From positions 2,232,001 through 2,296,000 of the forward strand of contig NZ_JBHSWJ010000002.1 of assembly GCF_042661605.1 (NCBI RefSeq): 64,000 nucleotides of DNA, read 5' to 3'. The DNA comes from Branchiibius cervicis. GTDB lineage: Bacteria; Actinomycetota; Actinomycetes; Actinomycetales; Dermatophilaceae. Positions 25,357-33,531 of this stretch are shown here, in pieces. Position 1 is the first letter of the stretch; each line of letters begins with the position of its first letter. The notes beneath the pieces are model-generated. The model was not told the origin of the DNA. It did no database searches and saw nothing but the letters and a program-made list of their open reading frames with translations. The translations under genes and the position numbers were made by a program.

Positions 25357-26072
25357 GGCACCGTGAGCATGTCCCTGACCGTGCGCACCAGGGCTGCGTT
25401 GTCGAAAGCCCTTGTGCCATCGGGCATTTCGAGGGTGTCCTCCAAACCGATCCGCACCTGGTAGCCGCGCTCGATCGCCAACTCGAGCACCGGCCATGTG
25501 GCTCGTTCCTCACCGTGCAGGAGCACCGGTGCGCCCGGATCCTCACCGAGTGCGTCGATCAGGCCGTGCGCCGCGGTGAGCGCCGCAGCCGCCGGCAGAT
25601 CGGCGACGATCTCCAGCAGAATCCGTACGCACTGGTCGCGGTGCCGCCAGTCCTGCCACTGCGCAACGGCTTTGGGGGTCCACAGGCCCGGTTCGATGCC
25701 CACCCCTCGTTCGAGCAGTTGCTCCGCCAGCGGCACCGAGCGCACCTCGTGCCAGTTGACGGAGACGAAGTCGGGCAGGACGCTCCACTGCGCGACCTGC
25801 TGCTCGCGGTCGAGCGGATCGTCGGAGGTCCAGGCTCCGGTCGTCAGGCCGATCGGCGTGTCCGGGACGGCCTCGCGAAGGGCCGCGACCGTCGCGTCGA
25901 CGACGTCGGGTGCCAACGTGTCGTGCCCGCGCCGGTCCTTGGCGTGCACGTGCAACGCCTCGGCTCCGGCAGCGACGGATTCCTGCGCGGCGTGGACCAG
26001 TTGGTCGACGGTCACCGGCAGCTTCCAGTGCTCATGCGGCAGTCGAGGACCGTTGAGGCACGCTTTCAGCAC
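25353..26072 (-). CDS. DUF849 / beta-keto acid cleavage enzyme (BKACE) family protein
   Basis: A 239-residue TIM-barrel protein of the DUF849 family. Family members use Zn2+ to cleave beta-keto acids with acetyl-CoA; the founding member acts in lysine fermentation. Visible marks are 'LKACLNGPR' at the N-terminus, 'GAEALHVHAKDRRG' (metal-binding His pair, about 38-46) and the C-terminal 'VRIGLEDTLEMPDG'. At 239 residues it is slightly shorter than the classic ~270-310-residue enzymes. No pathway genes lie nearby, so the substrate cannot be guessed. Confidence 0.8.
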   Translation of the reverse strand: MLKACLNGPRLPHEHWKLPVTVDQLVHAAQESVAAGAEALHVHAKDRRGHDTLAPDVVDATVAALREAVPDTPIGLTTGAWTSDDPLDREQQVAQWSVLPDFVSVNWHEVRSVPLAEQLLERGVGIEPGLWTPKAVAQWQDWRHRDQCVRILLEIVADLPAAAALTAAHGLIDALGEDPGAPVLLHGEERATWPVLELAIERGYQVRIGLEDTLEMPDGTRAFDNAALVRTVRDMLTVP

Positions 26073-26076
26073 GCGC

Positions 26077-26556
26077 CTAGCGTGACACGTCCGGGGGCCG
26101 CTCCGTGCCGTTCAGCACCTTCTGTAACAAGACCGTCAACTGCGCCTGCTCGTGGTCGTCGAGGGCATCCAGCAGCCGGTCCATCCGGGTGTGGCGTAGC
26201 TGCCGGATCCGCTCGGCCGTGCGCTCCCCCTCTTCGCTCAGCTGCACCACGGTCGCGCGCCGGTCGCCGGGGTCGGGTTCTCGGCGTACCAGCCCCTTGT
26301 CCTCCAGCGCATCCACCACCTCGGTCACCGACCGCGGTGCGATCCGCAGCCGCTCGGCCAGCAGGCTGAGCCGGGGAGGTACGTCGATCGCGGGCTCTCC
26401 GCGCGCGGCGCCGCCCCGAGCGATCACCTCCAGCGCCCTGGCGTGGTGCGGCGACAGACCCAGTGGTTCCAGGTCCTCGGCAGTGGTCTTGCGCACGGCA
26501 TGGGCGCAGCGCAGCAGGAGCTCGCCGACCCGGCTGCTGTCCGTGCTCTCGCTCAC
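26077..26556 (-). CDS. MarR-family transcriptional regulator
   Basis: A 159-residue winged-helix regulator. The core 'LAERLRIAPRSVTEVVDALEDKGLV' lies at about 66-92, followed by the wing 'REPDPGDRRATVVQLSEEG', which carries the D-x-R motif of MarR proteins. It is divergent from an ABC exporter, and a perfect 15-bp palindrome lies in the promoter gap. It therefore probably represses the exporter and itself, with release by a drug-like ligand. Confidence 0.88.
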   Translation of the reverse strand: MSESTDSSRVGELLLRCAHAVRKTTAEDLEPLGLSPHHARALEVIARGGAARGEPAIDVPPRLSLLAERLRIAPRSVTEVVDALEDKGLVRREPDPGDRRATVVQLSEEGERTAERIRQLRHTRMDRLLDALDDHEQAQLTVLLQKVLNGTERPPDVSR

Positions 26557-26593
26557 CCGGGAATGCTAACGCGGATTGTGGTGTTACATCAAT

Positions 26594-26608
26594 GTGAGGT
26601 AACCTCAC
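26594..26608. promoter_or_regulatory. Candidate MarR operator, perfect 15-bp palindrome
   Basis: GTGAGGT-A-ACCTCAC is a perfect 7-1-7 dyad, 38 bp upstream of the marR ATG and 84 bp upstream of the ABC gene. A TAATAT hexamer (26609-26614) directly abuts it and a TTACAT lies 19 bp upstream of that hexamer, so binding would block a rightward promoter. Size and position fit a MarR-family operator. Confidence 0.6.
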
Positions 26609-26691
26609 TAATATGTGATCGCGAGCGACGCAGCCCGATCACCCACCGACTTTTCCGATCTTCCGGATCTATCCAAGGAGGCTGATGCCCT

Positions 26692-28566
26692 ATGGCAGCA
26701 GGACCCAACCCCGGAGCAATGTCCAGCGGATTCGCCACCGTGCGCGGCGGCGGACCCGGATTCATGCCCAAGAAGCGCGATGCGGCCGATCTGGCCCAGC
26801 TTGACGAACACCCTGTGTCCAAGCGCCGCATCGTCGCCATGTTCACGCCGCACCGCGGCGCACTGGCCGTCATCACGGCCCTCATCGTCGCCACGTCGAT
26901 CATCGGCCTGGCCACGCCCTTCCTGACCCGCCGCATCATCGATGATGCGATCCCCCACCAGAACGTGTCGTTGCTGGTGACCCTGGTCGTCGCGATGATC
27001 GTGGTGGTGGTCATCACCCAGGCGCTCAGCGTTGTCCAGACCTATCTGTCGACCAACGTCGGCCAGCAGGTCATGCACGGCCTGCGCACGCAGTTGTTCA
27101 CCCACCTGCAACGGATGCCGCTGTCCTTCTTCACCCGTACCCGCGGGGGCGAGCTGCAGTCGCGGCTGACCAACGACATCAACGCCATGCAGGGCGTCAT
27201 CACCAACACCGCGACCTCCATCGCGACGAACATCACGACTGCCATGGCCACGGCCATCGCCATGGTGGCGCTGTCCTGGCGGTTGTCGCTGCTGTCGCTG
27301 ATCATCCTGCCGCCGGCGATCTGGGGTACCCGCCGGGTTGCCCGGATCCGGCGCAGGATCCAGACCCGCGCCCAGCGCGCCCAGGCCGATCTGCAGACGC
27401 AGATCGAGGAGTCGTTGTCGGTCAGCGGTGTCATGCTCAGCAAATCGTTGGCCTCCGGGCCGGCGCTGGCGTCGCGATTCACCGGCACTTCCAAGGAGAT
27501 GACCGGCTACGAGGTCGAGTCCCAGATGGCCGGCCGCTGGCAGATGGGCACGATGGCGATCATCTTCGCCACCATCCCCGCGCTCATCTACCTGATCGCC
27601 GGACTGCCGGCAACAGGCGGCGGCATGACGATCGGAACCCTGGTCGCCTTCACGGCGTTGCAGGCCGCGATCTTCCGTCCGATCATGGGTGTGCTCAACG
27701 TGGGTGCCGACGTGGTGACATCGATGGCGTTGTTCTCCCGGGTGTTCGAGTACCTCGACATGCCGGTCGAGATCGACGACCCCGTATCCCCGATCGCCGT
27801 GGACCCTGCGACGGCGCACGGTGCGGTCAGTTTCCGCGACGTGTCGTTCCGCTACCCCGATGCCGACCGCGACGCGCTCAGCGACATCTCGCTGAGCATC
27901 CCCGCCGGCGCATCGGTTGCCCTGGTCGGCGCCACCGGCTCGGGCAAATCCACTCTGGCGTCACTGGTTTCGCGGCTGCAGGATCCGACGACCGGCTCGG
28001 TCGCGATCGACGGCGTCGACCTGCGTGACATGACCCTGGCCAACGTCGCCTCCCTCGTCGGAGTCGTCGCGCAGGACACCTACCTGCTGCACACCACCAT
28101 CAAGGAGAACCTGCGCTACGCCCGCGAGGACGCCACCGACGAGCAGATCGTCGCTGCAGCGCGTGCCGCCCAGGTGCACGACCTGATCGTGTCCCTGCCG
28201 GATGGCTACGACACCGTGGTCGGTGCCCGTGGCTACCGGTTCTCCGGTGGTGAGAAGCAGCGAATCGCCCTGGCCCGCACCATTCTTCGCGACCCGAAGA
28301 TCCTGGTGCTGGACGAAGCCACCTCGGCCCTGGACAACGCCACCGAGCGCGCGGTGCAGGACGCCCTGGACGTGCTGAGCCTGGACCGCACGACGCTCAC
28401 GATCGCCCACCGGTTGTCGACGGTGCGCAATTCCGATCTGATCGTCGTACTCGATGGCGGACGCATCGCCGAGCAGGGCACCCACGATGAGCTGATGGCG
28501 CTCGACGGTCGGTACGCCGCGCTCGTCCACGCGCAGGATCGGCTCACCGAAGATCTGGTGATGTAA
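26692..28566 (+). CDS. ABC exporter, fused membrane and ATPase domains
   Basis: A 624-residue type IV ABC exporter half-transporter. Residues about 60-330 form the six-span membrane domain, and 380-624 the ATPase. Motifs are Walker A 'GATGSGKST' (about 413-421), signature 'FSGGEKQRIALA', Walker B 'ILVLDEATSALD' and H-loop 'TIAHRLSTVR'. Such proteins act as dimers and export drugs, lipids or peptides. The ATG at 26692 has an AGGAGG-like stretch ('CAAGGAGG') upstream. The divergent MarR gene and operator suggest inducible drug or metabolite efflux; there is no partner half-transporter, so a homodimer is likely. Confidence 0.9.
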   Translation: MAAGPNPGAMSSGFATVRGGGPGFMPKKRDAADLAQLDEHPVSKRRIVAMFTPHRGALAVITALIVATSIIGLATPFLTRRIIDDAIPHQNVSLLVTLVVAMIVVVVITQALSVVQTYLSTNVGQQVMHGLRTQLFTHLQRMPLSFFTRTRGGELQSRLTNDINAMQGVITNTATSIATNITTAMATAIAMVALSWRLSLLSLIILPPAIWGTRRVARIRRRIQTRAQRAQADLQTQIEESLSVSGVMLSKSLASGPALASRFTGTSKEMTGYEVESQMAGRWQMGTMAIIFATIPALIYLIAGLPATGGGMTIGTLVAFTALQAAIFRPIMGVLNVGADVVTSMALFSRVFEYLDMPVEIDDPVSPIAVDPATAHGAVSFRDVSFRYPDADRDALSDISLSIPAGASVALVGATGSGKSTLASLVSRLQDPTTGSVAIDGVDLRDMTLANVASLVGVVAQDTYLLHTTIKENLRYAREDATDEQIVAAARAAQVHDLIVSLPDGYDTVVGARGYRFSGGEKQRIALARTILRDPKILVLDEATSALDNATERAVQDALDVLSLDRTTLTIAHRLSTVRNSDLIVVLDGGRIAEQGTHDELMALDGRYAALVHAQDRLTEDLVM

Positions 28567-28629
28567 CACCCCTCCTCGCCCCCACCCTTCGCTCCCTCCC
28601 CCACTTTTGGATCGCGATTCGTTGCGGTC

Positions 28630-28645
28630 CACCCCGGCCGGGGTG
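28630..28645. terminator. Palindrome between convergent genes
   Basis: CACCCCGG-CCGGGGTG is a perfect 16-bp palindrome, flanked by outward GTC/GAC that could extend the stem after a bulge. It lies between the stop of the ABC exporter and the stop of the convergent GlxA-type regulator, so a bidirectional terminator is likely. Confidence 0.45.
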
Positions 28646-28705
28646 TCTGGGACGATCGGCGTGCCGAGCGAACCCTGCCGGAGCTCCTGGGCCGGGACGA
28701 CGAGG

Positions 28706-29692
28706 TCAGGCGGCGCGGGAGAAGGTGCTCCGGTACGCCGCGGGCGCCAGTCCCGTGCCGGCGCGGAACTGGGCGCGAAAAGCGGCAGAGGTCCCGAACC
28801 CGCAGCGCTGAGCAACGGATTCCACGCCGAGATCGGTGGTTTCGAGAAGCTCCTTGGCACGCTCGATGCGGGCGGCAGTGAGCCATTGCCCGAACGTCTG
28901 ACCGGTCTCCTCGCGGAAGCGTCGGGTAAAGGTCCGCACACTCATCGCCGCGCGCCGAGCCACCGCATCGAGGGTGATCTCGTCCGCCAGATGTGTTGCG
29001 GCCCAATCGCGCACGGGCGTGAGTCCACCGTTCAGGCGATCCGGCACGGGCCGTTGGATGAACTGCGCCTGACCGCCCGAGCGGACCGGCGCGACGACGC
29101 AGCCGCGGGCGACCTGATTGGCGAGATGCGGTCCGAGGTCGTTGCGGACCAGGTGCAGGAGTACGTCGATACCCGCCGCGTTCCCGGCGGAGGTCAGCAC
29201 GTCGCCGTGATCGACGAAGAGCACGTCAGGGTCGAGATCCACCTGTGGAAAGAACGCCCTGAACTCAGCCGCATGCATCCAATGCGTCGTGGCCCGGCGT
29301 CCGTCGAGTAGCCCGTAGGCGGCGAGGACGAAGGCTCCGGTGCAGATCGACACCCATCGCGCGTCTGGCGGGACAAGGTCGAGAGTGGTCCGAAGGTCTG
29401 CCGGCAGCTCGCCTGTGAGGAGCACGGGGTGGTCATTGAAACCGCACACGATCACTGTGTCCGCGGTTCGCAGTTCTTCGACGGAATGCGTTGGTGCAGC
29501 GTCGAATCCGGCACTGGTACGCACCGGCCGATTGCCCACGGTCACCAACCGCACGTCGTACGGCGGGTGGCCCTCGGGTGCCTCCGGCCACCCTTGAAGC
29601 AACGAGCGATGAGCCAGGAAACGCGACGGAAAACCCAACTCCATGGCGATCACCCCGTCGAGGGCGAGGACGACGACCCGGTGCGGCTTCAT
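28706..29692 (-). CDS. GlxA-type AraC-family transcriptional regulator
   Basis: A 328-residue regulator with an N-terminal DJ-1/PfpI-like domain (about 1-185) and a C-terminal AraC helix-turn-helix pair (about 225-322). The first domain has 'RWVSICTGAFVLAAYGLLDGR', with the Cys at the nucleophile elbow, and 'LTSAGNAAGIDVLLHL'. The second has 'VRTFTRRFREETGQTFGQWL' and 'VAQRCGFGTSAAFRAQFR'. The ATG at 29692 gives the usual short N-terminus ('MKPHRVVVLALDGV'). It is divergent from the MFS gene at 29763 with a 70-bp shared promoter region, so that transporter is a likely target. Confidence 0.88.
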   Translation of the reverse strand: MKPHRVVVLALDGVIAMELGFPSRFLAHRSLLQGWPEAPEGHPPYDVRLVTVGNRPVRTSAGFDAAPTHSVEELRTADTVIVCGFNDHPVLLTGELPADLRTTLDLVPPDARWVSICTGAFVLAAYGLLDGRRATTHWMHAAEFRAFFPQVDLDPDVLFVDHGDVLTSAGNAAGIDVLLHLVRNDLGPHLANQVARGCVVAPVRSGGQAQFIQRPVPDRLNGGLTPVRDWAATHLADEITLDAVARRAAMSVRTFTRRFREETGQTFGQWLTAARIERAKELLETTDLGVESVAQRCGFGTSAAFRAQFRAGTGLAPAAYRSTFSRAA

Positions 29693-29762
29693 GGCCAGAT
29701 TCTTGCACACCATGGCTTTCTGGCCACTCGCTCTGCGGGTGCTCGGCGGCGAGTATTGACCC

Positions 29763-31058
29763 GTGAGTACCTCACCGACCTTCCGCGCGCTGCGCATCCA
29801 CCCCGCGTGGATCGTGGCCGTCGCGACCTTCCTGACGATGATCGGCGCGGCCGGTTTCCGTTCCGCCCCGGGTGTTTTCATGCCCGCCCTGCACGACGAG
29901 TTCGGCTGGGACATGGGCATCATGAGCCTCGCGGTCTCCATCAACCTCGTGCTCTACGGGCTGGCCGCACCGTTCTCTGCGGCTTTGATGGAGCGCTTCG
30001 GGATCCGCCGGATCGCCGCCATCGCGCTAGTCCTCATCGCCGCCGGCGCCATCCTGCCGATCTGGATGACCGCACAGTGGCAGTTGCTGGTGTGCTGGGG
30101 GCTGTTGATCGGGCTGGGCACCGGCTCGGTCTCGATGGCCCTGGTGGCGACCATCACCGGTCGTTGGTTCGTCGCTCGCCGTGGCCTCGTGACTGGTGTG
30201 CTCACCGCGGCGGCCGCGACCGGTCAACTCATCTTCCTCCCCGTGATGGCCACCCTGCTGACCCATCACGGCTGGCGGAGCGCGACACTGGTCATCGGCT
30301 GCGCGGCCCTTCTGATCGTGCCGGTCGTGCTGATCTTCCTGCGAGACCGGCCCGCCGATCTCGCGGTGACCGCGTACGGGGAAACCCCTGAGCACCAGGC
30401 ATTTCCACCGGCACCGGCGTCCCCGGCCCTGGCGATGACCACGCTGCGGGACGCCGTACGCGACCGCACGTTCCTGCTCCTGGCGGCCACCTTCGCGATC
30501 TGCGGTGCCTCCACCAACGGCCTGGTGGGAACGCATTTCATCCCGGCCGCGATGGATCACGGGATGGCCGAGACGGCGGCGGCCTCGCTGTTGGCTCTGG
30601 TCGGGGTCTTCGACATCGTCGGCACGATCTTCTCCGGCTGGCTCACCGACCGGTTCGACCCACGATTGCTCCTGGCCACGTACTACGGACTGCGCGGGCT
30701 GTCGCTCTTCGCCCTCCCAGCCCTCTTCGGCGACAGCATGCATCCCTCGATGCTCGTCTTCGTGCTGTTCTACGGTCTGGACTGGGTTGCAACCGTCCCG
30801 CCGACGATGGCGTTGTGCCGCAGCGCATTCGGCAGCCGTGCACCGATCGTCTTCGGCTGGGTCTTCGCCTGCCACCAGCTGGGCGCTGCCACAGCCGCAA
30901 CCGTCGCCGGGGCCATCCGCGACGACATGGGCACCTACAACCTGGCGTTCTACGGGGCGGGCGCCCTCTGCTTGCTGGCGACACTGGGTTGCCTCTCGAT
31001 CCGGAAGCGACCGCCGGTCGCGGAGCCGGAGCCGGATCCACTCGGTGCCGCGGTGTGA
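29763..31058 (+). CDS. MFS transporter
   Basis: A 431-residue major-facilitator protein with twelve predicted membrane spans. The loop between helices 2 and 3 has 'SAALMERFGIRRIAAIAL', and 'LTDRFDPRLLL' is the matching loop of the second half. The overall layout resembles monocarboxylate/oxalate-formate-type or CynX-like members, but the substrate is not clear. The GTG at 29763 gives a short cytoplasmic N-terminus. It is divergent from a GlxA-type regulator, which probably controls it. Confidence 0.82.
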   Translation: MSTSPTFRALRIHPAWIVAVATFLTMIGAAGFRSAPGVFMPALHDEFGWDMGIMSLAVSINLVLYGLAAPFSAALMERFGIRRIAAIALVLIAAGAILPIWMTAQWQLLVCWGLLIGLGTGSVSMALVATITGRWFVARRGLVTGVLTAAAATGQLIFLPVMATLLTHHGWRSATLVIGCAALLIVPVVLIFLRDRPADLAVTAYGETPEHQAFPPAPASPALAMTTLRDAVRDRTFLLLAATFAICGASTNGLVGTHFIPAAMDHGMAETAAASLLALVGVFDIVGTIFSGWLTDRFDPRLLLATYYGLRGLSLFALPALFGDSMHPSMLVFVLFYGLDWVATVPPTMALCRSAFGSRAPIVFGWVFACHQLGAATAATVAGAIRDDMGTYNLAFYGAGALCLLATLGCLSIRKRPPVAEPEPDPLGAAV

Positions 31059-31064
31059 CGGCCG

Positions 31065-31499
31065 TCATCCGGCCTGCGAGTAGTACCCACTCGGTGCGAG
31101 CGTGTGCAACTCGGCAGCCAGCGCATCACCCATGAAGCGGCCCTCGGGGCCGGCGCAGCCGGTCAAGCCGACGCGCACTGCCTGCGACGCGCCGCTCGAC
31201 GCTTCGAAGACGGCCTCGACCGCGCTCCCGTCGTCCATCGGGCAGGAGTAGGGACCCTCCCCCATCGGTTGTGTTGCGTTGATCAACGACGCCACGCGGG
31301 ACGCATCGGAGGCTCCGACCGTGGTCGTCACCTTCGGCAGGCTCGAGTTCGACCCGGCATCCCAGGTCAACCGCGCACCCGTGACCGGCACGTCCACCAG
31401 CGGGGCGGGGCTCGCCGAGGAAGTGTGCATCTGCCATCCGATGACTGCCGCAGCCAGTACCACCACTGCAGCAACGATGCCCCACCACCTTCGCGTCAC
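31065..31499 (-). CDS. Hypothetical exported or membrane-anchored protein
   Basis: A 144-residue protein with an N-terminal hydrophobic segment ('WWGIVAAVVVLAAAVIGW', residues 5-22) that is either a signal peptide or an anchor. The rest is a small extracytoplasmic domain with two cysteines ('GPYSCPMDDG' and 'LTGCAGPEG') that could form a disulfide. I do not recognise the family. It is convergent with the MFS gene and lies 52 bp downstream of the radical-SAM gene's start-distal end, on the same strand. Confidence 0.55.
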   Translation of the reverse strand: MTRRWWGIVAAVVVLAAAVIGWQMHTSSASPAPLVDVPVTGARLTWDAGSNSSLPKVTTTVGASDASRVASLINATQPMGEGPYSCPMDDGSAVEAVFEASSGASQAVRVGLTGCAGPEGRFMGDALAAELHTLAPSGYYSQAG

Positions 31500-31550
31500 G
31501 GATTCATCGTGTGACTGCCGACGGCGGCTGTCACCTCCCTGACCGGATCG

Positions 31551-33512
31551 TTACACGACCGTGAGCGGCAGCAACTTCTTCCCGGTCGGTCCGACCTGGA
31601 TGTCGGTGCCCATCTGCGGACAGACTCCGCAGTCGAAGCACGGTGTCCAGCGGCAGTCGTCGACCTCGGTCTCATCGAGGGCGTCCTGCCAGTCGTCCCA
31701 GAGCCACTCCTTGTCCAGCCCGGAGTCCAGGTGATCCCACGGCAGCACTTCGTGCTCATCACGCTCGCGCGTGGTGTACCAGTCCACCGACACCGGGGAG
31801 GACTCGAAAACCGTGGCGGCAGCGGACATCCAGCGTTCGTAGGAGAAATGCTCACTCCAGCCGTCGAAGCGACCCCCATCACGCCACACGGCCTCGATCA
31901 CCGAGCCGACCCGGCGGTCACCGCGCGACAACAGTCCTTCGACGATGCCCGGTTGCCCGTCGTGATAGCGCATCCCGATCGAGGATCCGTAGCGCTTGTC
32001 CGCCCGGATCGTGTCGCGCAGTTTGATCAGGCGCGCGTCGGTCTCCTCGGCGGACAACTGGCCGCACCACTGGAAGGGCGTGTGCGGCTTGGGCACGAAT
32101 CCGCCGATGGACACGGTGCAGCGGATGTCCCGGCGGCCGCTGACCTGCCGGCCGGTTTCGATGACCCGACGAGCCAGATCGGCGATCTGCAACACGTCCT
32201 CGTCGGTCTCGGTCGGCAGCCCGCACATGAAGTACAACTTCACCTGCCGCCAGCCGGCGGAGTACGCCGCGGCGACCGTGTTGATCAGATCGTCCTCGGT
32301 CACCATCTTGTTGATGACCTTGCGGATCCGCTCCGAACCGCCCTCAGGAGCGAAGGTCAGTCCCGAGCGACGGCCGCCGCGGGTGAGCTCGTTGGCCAGG
32401 TCGATGTTGAAGGCATCAACACGGGTCGAGGGCAGCGACAACCCGGTCTGCGTCCCTTCATAACGGTCGGCGAGCCCCTTGGCGATGTCGCCGATCTCCG
32501 TGTGGTCGGCCGAGGAGAGTGAGAGCAGCCCCACCTCCTCGAAGCCGGTGGCCGCGAGCCCTCGCGACACCATCTCGCCGATACCGGTGATCGATCGCTC
32601 CCGCACCGGCCGGGTGATCATCCCCGCCTGGCAGAACCGGCAGCCGCGGGTGCAACCGCGGAAGATCTCCACCGACATCCGCTCGTGGACCGTCTCGGCC
32701 AGCGGCACCAGCGGTTGTTTGGGATAGGCCCACTCGTCCAAATTCATCACGGTGTGTTTCGACACCCGCCACGGCACCCCGCTCAGGGCCGGATCGGAGG
32801 ACGGCGCCACCCGCTGGATGCGTCCGTCGGGCAAGTAGGACACGTCGTAGAACGCCGGCACATAGACCCCGCCGGAGCGCGCCAGGGAGAGCAACAACTC
32901 ACGGCGCCCACCCGGGCGCCCCGCCGACTTCCATTGCTGTACAAGGGCGGTCACCGCCAGCACTGCTTCCTCGCCGTCACCGACGATCGCGGCGTCGATG
33001 AAGGAGGCGATCGGCTCGGGATTGAACGCCGCGTGCCCGCCGGCGATCACGATCGGGTCGTCGTCGTCGCGGTCGGCGGCGTGCAACGGGATGCCGGCCA
33101 GATCCAGTGCGGTCAGCATGTTCGTGTAGCCCAGTTCGGTGGAGAACGACAGACCGAAGATGTCGAAATCGCCGACCGGCCGGTGCGCATCGACGGTGAA
33201 CTGGGGCACACCCGCGGACCGCATGGCGGCCTCCATGTCCGGCCACACGGCGTACGTGCGCTCGGCCAGGGCACCCGGCTGCTCGTTGAGCACTTCGTAC
33301 AGGATCATCACGCCCTGGTTGGGCAGGCCGACCTCGTAGGCGTCGGGGTACATCAGCGCCCACCGGACGGTCAGCTCCTGCCCCGCAGGACCGAACCCGC
33401 CGCAGTCCCAATCTTTGATGGTCGAGTTCAACTCGCCACCGACGTACTGGATGGGTTTGCTCACCCGCTCCAGGAGCGGTTCGAGGTCTGTGAAGATCGA
33501 CTCCCCTGCCAT
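31551..33512 (-). CDS. TIGR03960-type B12-binding radical-SAM protein
   Basis: A 653-residue protein. Residues about 60-250 form a B12-binding-like domain ('VRWALMYPDAYEVGLPNQGV', 'ELGYTNMLTALDLAGIPLH'). A radical-SAM domain follows, with the cluster ligands in 'RGCTRGCRFCQAG' near residue 286. The C-terminus has a further Cys-rich piece ('PCFDCGVCPQMG'). The family occurs across bacteria, usually beside a DUF2344 protein, and is suspected of tRNA or nucleoside modification; the reaction is not established. The ATG at 33512 is chosen because an upstream start adds an unconserved stretch. The DUF2344 partner lies 6.2 kb away. Confidence 0.87.
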   Translation of the reverse strand: MAGESIFTDLEPLLERVSKPIQYVGGELNSTIKDWDCGGFGPAGQELTVRWALMYPDAYEVGLPNQGVMILYEVLNEQPGALAERTYAVWPDMEAAMRSAGVPQFTVDAHRPVGDFDIFGLSFSTELGYTNMLTALDLAGIPLHAADRDDDDPIVIAGGHAAFNPEPIASFIDAAIVGDGEEAVLAVTALVQQWKSAGRPGGRRELLLSLARSGGVYVPAFYDVSYLPDGRIQRVAPSSDPALSGVPWRVSKHTVMNLDEWAYPKQPLVPLAETVHERMSVEIFRGCTRGCRFCQAGMITRPVRERSITGIGEMVSRGLAATGFEEVGLLSLSSADHTEIGDIAKGLADRYEGTQTGLSLPSTRVDAFNIDLANELTRGGRRSGLTFAPEGGSERIRKVINKMVTEDDLINTVAAAYSAGWRQVKLYFMCGLPTETDEDVLQIADLARRVIETGRQVSGRRDIRCTVSIGGFVPKPHTPFQWCGQLSAEETDARLIKLRDTIRADKRYGSSIGMRYHDGQPGIVEGLLSRGDRRVGSVIEAVWRDGGRFDGWSEHFSYERWMSAAATVFESSPVSVDWYTTRERDEHEVLPWDHLDSGLDKEWLWDDWQDALDETEVDDCRWTPCFDCGVCPQMGTDIQVGPTGKKLLPLTVV

Positions 33513-33531
33513 ACCGACAAGGGTAGGCGGC

